Positions 58,700-64,000 of a stretch of 64,000 bases of DNA are shown here, one piece after another (the stretch's first letter is position 1; every line of letters begins with the position of its first letter). The stretch is from Streptomyces sp. CB02366. Lineage in GTDB: Bacteria; Actinomycetota; Actinomycetes; Streptomycetales; Streptomycetaceae. A model generated the notes under the pieces. It worked only from the letters and a program-made list of their open reading frames with translations. It did not search any database and was not told the origin of the DNA. Location of the stretch: contig NZ_LIVT01000007.1 of NCBI RefSeq assembly GCF_001905905.1, positions 62,001 through 126,000 on the forward strand, in the 5' to 3' direction. The position numbers and the translations under genes were made by a program.

Positions 58700-59110
58700 A
58701 TGACCAGCACCGTCAAGGACATGCTCGCCGCCTACCCGGCCGACCTCGGCGACATCGACCGGGCCGAGCTCATCGCCTGCATCGAGGAGTGCGTCGCCTG
58801 TGCGCAGGTGTGCACCGCCTGCGCGGACGCCTGCCTGTCCGAGGGCAGGGTGGGCGATCTCGCCACGTGCATCCGCACCGACCTGGACTGCGCCGACGTC
58901 TGCACCGCCACCGCGGCGGTGCTCTCGCGGCACACCGGCTACGACGCCAAGGTCACCGCGGCGATCCTGAAGGCGTGCGCCGTGGTCTGCACGTCGTGCG
59001 CCGACGCATGCGGACGGCACGCGGGCATGCACGAGCACTGCCGCATCTGTGCGGAAGCCTGCCGCGCCTGCGCGCGGGCGTGCGACGAGCTCCTCGGCGC
59101 CCTCGGCTGA
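58700..59110 (+). CDS. Four-helix-bundle copper storage protein (Csp/DUF326)
   Basis: A 136-residue protein with the Cys-studded helices of Csp3-type copper storage proteins: LIACIEECVACAQVCTACAD, ACLSEG, LATCIRTDLDCADVCTATAA, ILKACAVVCTSCADACGRHA, and HCRICAEACRACARACDELL. The CxxxC repeats line the inside of the bundle and can hold many Cu(I). There is no Tat or Sec signal, so it is a cytosolic Csp3 type. ATG 58700 has GGAG 9 bases upstream. It lies 145 bp after DUF4396 on the same strand, so it is either in the same CsoR-controlled transcript or separately driven. Confidence 0.93.
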   Translation: MTSTVKDMLAAYPADLGDIDRAELIACIEECVACAQVCTACADACLSEGRVGDLATCIRTDLDCADVCTATAAVLSRHTGYDAKVTAAILKACAVVCTSCADACGRHAGMHEHCRICAEACRACARACDELLGALG

Positions 59111-59137
59111 ACGCGCACCCCCGGCTGAACGCGTGCG

Positions 59138-59163
59138 TTCGGCTGTCCCACGAAGAAGCCGAA
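59138..59163. terminator. Weak hairpin between Csp and thioesterase genes
   Basis: TTCGGCT pairs with AGCCGAA across a 12-base loop, 27 bp after the Csp stop. GGCTGAACGCG is directly repeated just before it (59105-59115 and 59123-59133). Confidence 0.35.
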
Positions 59164-59263
59164 GGCGCGGCGCGCGGGGCGGGGCCACGGACCCGCTCGG
59201 GCAAGGGAGAGCCCGACACCGGGAGGCGCAGCCCGGTACCGCTACGCCTCCGGCGGGGCGCCC

Positions 59264-60139
59264 CTACGGCCGGTCCAGCCGACGGAACAGCCCCTCCTGC
59301 ACCACCGACACCAGCAGCTGCCCCGCCCGGTCGTAGATCCGGCCACGCGCCAGCCCCCGCCCGCCCGTGGCGATCGGCGACTCCTGGTCGTACAGGAACC
59401 ACTCGTCCGCCCGGAACGGCCGGTGGAACCACATCGCGTGGTCCAGGGACGCCATGTCGAAGCCGCGCGGCCCCCACAGCGGCTCCACGGGGATGCGGAC
59501 CGCGTCCAGCAGCGTCATGTCGCTCGCGTACGTCAGCGCGCAGGTGTGCACCAGCGGGTCGTCGCCCAGCGGCCCCACCGCCCGCATCCACACCGCGCTC
59601 CGCGGATCGGCGTCCTCGACCTCCTCCAGCGTCCAGCGCAGCCGGTCCACGTAGCGGATGTCGAACGGCTGCCGCCGGGCCATCCGCTCCAGCGCGTCCG
59701 GCAGCGTGCCCAGGTGCTCGCGCACCTCCTCGGCGACCGTCGGCAGCTCCTCCGGGTCCGGGACGATCCTGGCCGGGGGCAGCTGGTGCTCGAACCCCGC
59801 CTCCTCGGGCCGGTGGAAGGACGCCGTCAGATTGAAGATCGTCCGGCCCTCCTGGACGGCCGTGACCCGCCGGGTGGTGAAGGACCGCCCGTCCCGTACC
59901 CGCTCCACCTGGTACACGATCGGCACCCCGGGCCGTCCCGGCCGCAGGAAGTAGGCGTGCAGCGAGTGCACCGGCCGGTCCCCGTCGGTGGTCCGGCCCG
60001 CCGCCACCAGCGCCTGGCCGGCGACCTGCCCGCCGAAGACCCGTTGCAGGGACTCCTCGGGGCTGCGGCCCCGGAAGATGTCGACCTCGATCCGCTCCAG
60101 GTCGAGGAGGTCGACCAGGCGCTCGGCCGGGTTCGTCAT
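59264..60139 (-). CDS. tesB: Acyl-CoA thioesterase II
   Basis: A 291-residue double-hotdog thioesterase. Blocks: DIFRGRSPEESLQRVFGGQV followed by AGQALVAAGRT; RPVHSLHAYFLRPGRPGVPI; YQVERVRDGRSFTTRRVTAV; and FDMASLDHAMWFHRPFRADE with WFLYDQESPIATGGRGLARG. These are the TesB halves, with the catalytic Asp in SLDHAMW. It releases fatty acids from acyl-CoA. ATG 60139 (MTNPAERLVDLL) follows the helicase gene by 47 bp on the same strand. Confidence 0.95.
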   Translation of the reverse strand: MTNPAERLVDLLDLERIEVDIFRGRSPEESLQRVFGGQVAGQALVAAGRTTDGDRPVHSLHAYFLRPGRPGVPIVYQVERVRDGRSFTTRRVTAVQEGRTIFNLTASFHRPEEAGFEHQLPPARIVPDPEELPTVAEEVREHLGTLPDALERMARRQPFDIRYVDRLRWTLEEVEDADPRSAVWMRAVGPLGDDPLVHTCALTYASDMTLLDAVRIPVEPLWGPRGFDMASLDHAMWFHRPFRADEWFLYDQESPIATGGRGLARGRIYDRAGQLLVSVVQEGLFRRLDRP

Positions 60140-60186
60140 ACCGTCGCTCTCCACTTCTTCCGCTCGTCCGGCTCCCGGGGCCCCGC

Positions 60187-62700
60187 TCACAGCTGACCGA
60201 CCTCGGTGACCCGGACGACCGCCCGGCCCTCCTCGTCGGACGCGGCGAGGTCCACCTCGGCCCGGATGCCCCAGTCGTGATCGCCCGCCGGGTCGGCGAA
60301 CGCCTGCCAGACCCGCCACAGCCCGTGCGCCGGGTCCTCCTCGATCTTCAGCAGCTTCGGGCCACGCGCGTCCGGACCGGTGCCGATCTCCTCGTGCGCG
60401 TCCCAGTACGCGTCCAGGGCCTCGCCCCACGCGTCCTCGTCCCACCCGGAGTCGCCGTCCAGCTCGCCCAGCGCACCGGCCCGGTCCAGCGCGGCCAGCT
60501 CCACCCGCCGGAACATCGCGTTGCGCACCAGCACCCGGAAGGCGCGCGGGTTGGCCGTGACCGGCTTGACCTCGTCCGCCTTCTCCTGGGCCTGCTCGGC
60601 GGTCTCCACCTCGGGGTTGGCCAGCTGCTCCCACTCGTCCAGCAGGCTGGAGTCCACCTGGCGCACCATCTCGCCGAGCCAGGAGATCAGGTCCTGGAGG
60701 TCCTCCGACTTCACGTCGTCCGGGATCGTGTGCTCCAGCGCCTTGTACGCGCTCGCCAGATACCGCAGCACGATGCCCTCGGTCCGGGCCAGCTCGTAGT
60801 GCGAGGTGAACTCCGTGAACGTCATGGCCCGCTCGTACATGTCGCGGATCACCGACTTCGGCGACACCGGGTGGTCGTTCACCCACGGGTGGCTCGTGCG
60901 GTACACGTCGTACGCGTGCCACAGCAGCTCGCTCAGCGGCTTCGGGTACGTGACCTCCTGGAGCAGCTCCATCCGCTCCTCGTACTCGACGCCGTCCGCC
61001 TTCATCCGCCCCACGGCCTCGCCGCGCGCCTTGTTCTGCTGGGCGGCCAGGATCTGCCGGGGATCGTCCAGCGTCGACTCGACGACCGAGACCATGTCCA
61101 GCGCGTACGAGGGCGATTCGGCGTCCAGCAGGTCGAACGAGGCCAGTGCGAAGGTGGACAGCGGCTGGTTCAGCGCGAAGTCCTGCTGGAGGTCGACCGT
61201 CAGCCGCACGATCCGGCCCTCGGCGTCCGGCGTCTCCAGCTGCTCCACCACCCCGCCGTCCAGCAGCGAACGGTAGATGGCGATGGCCCGCCGGATGTGC
61301 CGCAGCTGCGCCCGGCGCGGCTCGTGGTTGTCCTCCAGCAGGTGCCGCATCGCCTGGAACGCGTTGCCCGGCCGGGCGATCACCGCGAGCAGCATGGTGT
61401 GCGTGACCCGGAAGCGGGAGGTCAGCGGCTCCGGTTCGGACTGGATCAGCTTGTCGAAGGTGGTCTCCGACCAGGCGACGAAGCCTTCCGGGGCCTTCTT
61501 GCGGACCACCTTGCGCTTCTTCTTCGGGTCGTCGCCCGCCTTCTTGACGGCCTTCTCGTTCTCGATGACGTGCTCGGGGGCCTGCGCCACGACGAAACCC
61601 GCCGTGTCGAACCCGGCCCGCCCGGCCCGGCCCGCGATCTGGTGGAACTCCCGCGCGCGCAGCGTCCGCACCCGGGTGCCGTCGTACTTGGTGAGCGCCG
61701 TGAACAGCACCGTGCGGATAGGGACGTTGACGCCGACGCCGAGCGTGTCCGTTCCGCAGATCACCTTCAGCAGCCCCGCCTGGGCCAGCTTCTCCACCAG
61801 TCGGCGGTACTTGGGCAGCATCCCCGCGTGGTGCACCCCGATGCCGTGGCGTACGTAACGGGAGAGGTTCTGGCCGAACTTGGTGGTGAAGCGGAAGCTG
61901 CCGATCAGATCGGCGATCTTCTCCTTCTCCTCCTTGGTGCACATGTTGATGCTCATCAGCGACTGCGCCCGCTCGACCGCCGCCGCCTGCGTGAAGTGCA
62001 CGATGTAGACCGGCGACTGACGGGTGTCCAGGAGCTCGGTCAGCGTCTCGGTGATCGGAGTGAAGCGGTACTCGTAGCTGAGCGGCACCGGACGGGTCGC
62101 CGAGCGCACCACGGAGGTGGGGCGGCCGGTGCGCCGGGTCAGGTCCTCCTCGAACATCGAGACGTCGCCGAGCGTCGCCGACATCAGCACGAACTGCGCC
62201 TGCGGCAGCTCCAGCAGCGGGATCTGCCAGGCCCAGCCCCGGTCCGGCTCGGCGTAGAAGTGGAACTCGTCCATCACGACCTGGCCGATGTCGGCGTACT
62301 TCCCGTCACGCAGGGCGATGGAGGCCAGCACCTCGGCCGTACAGCAGATCACCGGGGCGTCCGCGTTGACCGAGGCGTCGCCGGTGAGCATCCCGACGTT
62401 CTCGGTGCCGAACAGCTTGCACAGGTCGAAGAACTTCTCCGACACCAGCGCCTTGATCGGGGCCGTGTAGAAGGTGACTTTGTCCTGCGCCAGCGCCGTG
62501 AAGTGCGCACCCGCCGCCACCAGGCTCTTGCCCGAGCCGGTCGGGGTGGAAAGGATCACGTTCGCCCCGGACACCACCTCGATCAGCGCCTCCTCCTGAG
62601 CCGGGTACATCGTGATGCCCTGGCTCTCGGTCCACGAGGAGAAGGCCTCGAAGAGGGCGTCCGGGTCGGCGGTCTGGGGAAGCTGGTCGATGAGGGTCAC
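60187..62700 (-). CDS. DEAD/DEAH-box (Ski2-like) helicase with DUF3516
   Basis: An 837-residue SF2 helicase. Motif I is VILSTPTGSGKSLVAAGAHF, motif II DEFH in IGQVVMDEFHFYAEPDRGWA, motif III FVLMSATLGDVSMFEED, and motif VI HQIAGRAGRAGFD. Between them sits VHHAGMLPKYRRLVEKLAQA, then VICGTDTLGVGVNVPIRTVL. A Lys-rich insert (KKAGDDPKKKRKVVRKKAPE) is at about 410-430. The C-terminal ~400 residues form the DUF3516 region. It probably acts on RNA. The GTG at 62700 (VTLIDQLPQTADPD) matches the family start; an ATG at 62760 would add 20 residues. Confidence 0.92.
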   Translation of the reverse strand: MTLIDQLPQTADPDALFEAFSSWTESQGITMYPAQEEALIEVVSGANVILSTPTGSGKSLVAAGAHFTALAQDKVTFYTAPIKALVSEKFFDLCKLFGTENVGMLTGDASVNADAPVICCTAEVLASIALRDGKYADIGQVVMDEFHFYAEPDRGWAWQIPLLELPQAQFVLMSATLGDVSMFEEDLTRRTGRPTSVVRSATRPVPLSYEYRFTPITETLTELLDTRQSPVYIVHFTQAAAVERAQSLMSINMCTKEEKEKIADLIGSFRFTTKFGQNLSRYVRHGIGVHHAGMLPKYRRLVEKLAQAGLLKVICGTDTLGVGVNVPIRTVLFTALTKYDGTRVRTLRAREFHQIAGRAGRAGFDTAGFVVAQAPEHVIENEKAVKKAGDDPKKKRKVVRKKAPEGFVAWSETTFDKLIQSEPEPLTSRFRVTHTMLLAVIARPGNAFQAMRHLLEDNHEPRRAQLRHIRRAIAIYRSLLDGGVVEQLETPDAEGRIVRLTVDLQQDFALNQPLSTFALASFDLLDAESPSYALDMVSVVESTLDDPRQILAAQQNKARGEAVGRMKADGVEYEERMELLQEVTYPKPLSELLWHAYDVYRTSHPWVNDHPVSPKSVIRDMYERAMTFTEFTSHYELARTEGIVLRYLASAYKALEHTIPDDVKSEDLQDLISWLGEMVRQVDSSLLDEWEQLANPEVETAEQAQEKADEVKPVTANPRAFRVLVRNAMFRRVELAALDRAGALGELDGDSGWDEDAWGEALDAYWDAHEEIGTGPDARGPKLLKIEEDPAHGLWRVWQAFADPAGDHDWGIRAEVDLAASDEEGRAVVRVTEVGQL

Positions 62701-62838
62701 GCCCCCATCTTGCCTGTCTTCCGGCCGGATGAGGGAACCGGCCGACGCGTCCAAGATCACGGGCGATACGCTGCGGTCTCAAACTGCCCGCTCCGCACCG
62801 GTGATGGGCGCACGCGCAACTGGGGGCGGGAAAAGACC

Positions 62839-63630
62839 ATGATGGGACCGGCACACTCCCTGTCCGGGGCGGCGGCCTGGCTGGGGGTGGGCGCGGCGGC
62901 CACCGCGACGGGTTACGCGATGCCCTGGCCCGTGCTCGTCGTCGGGGCCCTGATCTGCGCGGGAGCCGCGCTGGCCCCCGATCTCGACCACAAGTCCGCG
63001 ACCATCTCGCGCGCCTTCGGACCGGTCTCCAAGACCCTCTGCGAGATCGTCGACAAGCTCTCCTACGCCGTCTACAAGGCCACCAAGAGCGCCGGCGACC
63101 CCCGCCGCACCGGCGGCCACCGCACCCTGACCCACACCTGGGTGTGGGCCGTCCTGGTCGGCGGCGGGTGTTCCGTGGCCGCGATCACCGGCGGCCGCTG
63201 GGCGGTCCTCGCCATCCTCTTCGTCCACCTCGTGCTCGCGGTGGAGGGCCTGCTGTGGCGGGCCGCCCGCGTCTCCAGCGACATCCTGGTGTGGCTGCTC
63301 GGCGCGACCAGCGCCTGGATCCTGGCGGGCGTCCTGGACAAGCCCGGCAACGGGGCCGACTGGCTGTTCGACGCTCCCGGCCAGGAGTACATGTGGCTGG
63401 GCCTGCCCATCGTGCTGGGCGCGCTCGTCCACGACATCGGCGACGCCCTGACCGTCTCGGGCTGTCCGATCCTGTGGCCCATCCCGATCGGCCGCAAGCG
63501 CTGGTACCCGCTCGGACCGCCCAAGGCCATGCGCTTCCGGGCCGGCAGCTGGGTGGAGATCAAGGTGCTGATGCCCGTCTTCATGATCCTGGGAGGCGTC
63601 GGCGGGGCCGCCGCCCTCAACGTCATATGA
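62839..63630 (+). CDS. YdjM/DUF457-type membrane metal-dependent hydrolase
   Basis: A 263-residue inner-membrane protein. The metal motifs are GPAHSLSGAAAWLG (first His), AALAPDLDHKSATISRAFG (DLDH), GGHRTLTHTWVWAVLVG (HRxxTH) and VLGALVHDIGDALTVSGCPI (HDxGD). About five hydrophobic segments are present. This is the YdjM/YfhO-like 'LexA-binding, inner membrane-associated hydrolase' family; the substrate is unknown, though phospholipid-type substrates are often suspected. ATG 62839 is immediately followed by a second ATG. It is divergent from the helicase gene. Confidence 0.87.
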   Translation: MMGPAHSLSGAAAWLGVGAAATATGYAMPWPVLVVGALICAGAALAPDLDHKSATISRAFGPVSKTLCEIVDKLSYAVYKATKSAGDPRRTGGHRTLTHTWVWAVLVGGGCSVAAITGGRWAVLAILFVHLVLAVEGLLWRAARVSSDILVWLLGATSAWILAGVLDKPGNGADWLFDAPGQEYMWLGLPIVLGALVHDIGDALTVSGCPILWPIPIGRKRWYPLGPPKAMRFRAGSWVEIKVLMPVFMILGGVGGAAALNVI

Positions 63631-63719
63631 CGCCCCGCCGCACCACTCGGCCCCGGGGCCCGGCGCGCCCGGAGCCGTCCGGGTGGGCGGCGGACCCCGC
63701 CCCGTAGCACCATGGGCGC

Positions 63720-64000
63720 ATGCTGCTCGCCGAGCTCGCCCAGGTGTCCCTGGAGGTCGCCGCCACCTCCGCCCGGTCCAAGAAGGTGGCGCTCCTCGCC
63801 GGTCTCTTCCGCGACGCCGGCCCCGAGGACGTCCCCGTCGTCATCCCCTACCTCGCCGGACGGCTGCCCCAGGGCCGGATCGGGGTGGGGTGGCGGAGTC
63901 TCGGGGACCCCGTCGAGCCGGCTTCGGAGCCCACCCTCACCGTCACCGGCGCCGACGCCGCGCTGACCGCCCTCGCGGCCGTCTCCGGCCCCGGCTCCCA
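63720..64000 (+). CDS. N-terminus of ATP-dependent DNA ligase (partial)
   Basis: The first ~93 codons are inside the window; the gene continues to the right. It begins MLLAELAQVSLEVAATSARS, then KKVALLAGLFRDAGPEDVPV, VIPYLAGRLPQGRIGVGWRS. This is the DNA_ligase_A_N helical domain typical of actinobacterial LigB-type ATP ligases; the adenylation lysine motif would lie beyond the edge. The ATG at 63720 fits the family start; the ATG at 63712 is in another frame. Confidence 0.85.
   Translation, partial: MLLAELAQVSLEVAATSARSKKVALLAGLFRDAGPEDVPVVIPYLAGRLPQGRIGVGWRSLGDPVEPASEPTLTVTGADAALTALAAVSGPGS

Noticed and set aside
59264..61942. A single 892-codon minus-strand frame including the thioesterase
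   Set aside because: Everything before residue ~600 is an out-of-frame read of the helicase; TesB begins at the ATG at 60139.
60277..62838. Plus-strand open frame running into the YdjM-type gene
   Set aside because: The 5' part is antisense to the helicase. Only the part from the ATG at 62839 encodes the recognisable membrane hydrolase.

Overview
The window is chromosomal DNA of a Streptomyces (or a very close actinomycete). GC is very high throughout, with G/C at third codon positions, frequent GTG/TTG starts, many 4-8 bp gene overlaps, a MurT/GatD pair, an AbaA/WhiJ-type regulatory trio, F420- and ECF41-type proteins, and a c-di-AMP riboswitch in front of an NlpC/P60 hydrolase. The order purB - bio genes - urease operon - tripeptidyl aminopeptidase - pfkA - MurT/GatD resembles, from memory, the right-of-centre region of the S. 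coelicolor chromosome. I found no rRNA, tRNA, CRISPR array, insertion sequence or prophage.

Layout. 1-7.6 kb: DUF885 start, Lrp regulator divergent from a Cys/Met gamma-lyase-like enzyme, a membrane-ACT-GNAT fusion, and a translationally coupled SWIM zinc-finger/DUF6493 pair. 7.6-13.7 kb: PhoD phosphatase, MocR regulator divergent from an EamA exporter, alpha/beta hydrolase, ECF41 sigma factor. 13.8-16.8 kb: GntR/UTRA regulator behind a DasR-type (dre-like) operator, ROK protein, mug. 16.8-25 kb: purB (apparently leaderless), SGNH hydrolase, two coupled CNNM/CBS membrane proteins, GNAT, F420-type oxidoreductase, an RHH/degenerate-Doc module, methyltransferase. 25-29.8 kb: bioB-bioA-bioD divergent from bioF across a palindrome-rich spacer. 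29.8-35.8 kb: DUF397/XRE/HATPase trio, LysR-LysE pair, riboswitch-controlled NlpC/P60, a ClpP-like protein lacking the catalytic histidine, and an orphan Phd antitoxin. 35.9-36.4 kb: deletion scar with C-terminal remnants of a membrane protein and a TetR regulator. 36.5-42.8 kb: ureABCFGD and tap. 42.8-50 kb: epimerase, PlsC, a 52-residue membrane protein, CtaG-type cytochrome oxidase assembly protein, pfkA, GatD/MurT, peptide deformylase. 50-57.3 kb: TetR/acyl-CoA dehydrogenase, glutathione peroxidase, GNAT, ClC channel, DUF2252, DUF389. 57.3-64 kb: DUF6011 zinc ribbon, a CsoR-box-headed copper module (DUF4396 membrane protein plus Csp copper-storage protein), TesB thioesterase, DEAD/DEAH helicase, YdjM-type membrane hydrolase and the start of an ATP-dependent DNA ligase.

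How the genes work together. Coherent blocks are biotin synthesis (KAPA to biotin), urea hydrolysis with its nickel-insertion accessory proteins, lipid II amidation (MurT/GatD), the copper module, and self-contained regulator/target pairs (Lrp/gamma-lyase, MocR/EamA, LysR/LysE, TetR/acyl-CoA dehydrogenase). The candidates for new biology are the CsoR-box/DUF4396/Csp unit, the RHH/pseudo-Doc module, the SWIM/DUF6493 pair, and the His-to-Gln ClpP homologue with its small partner.
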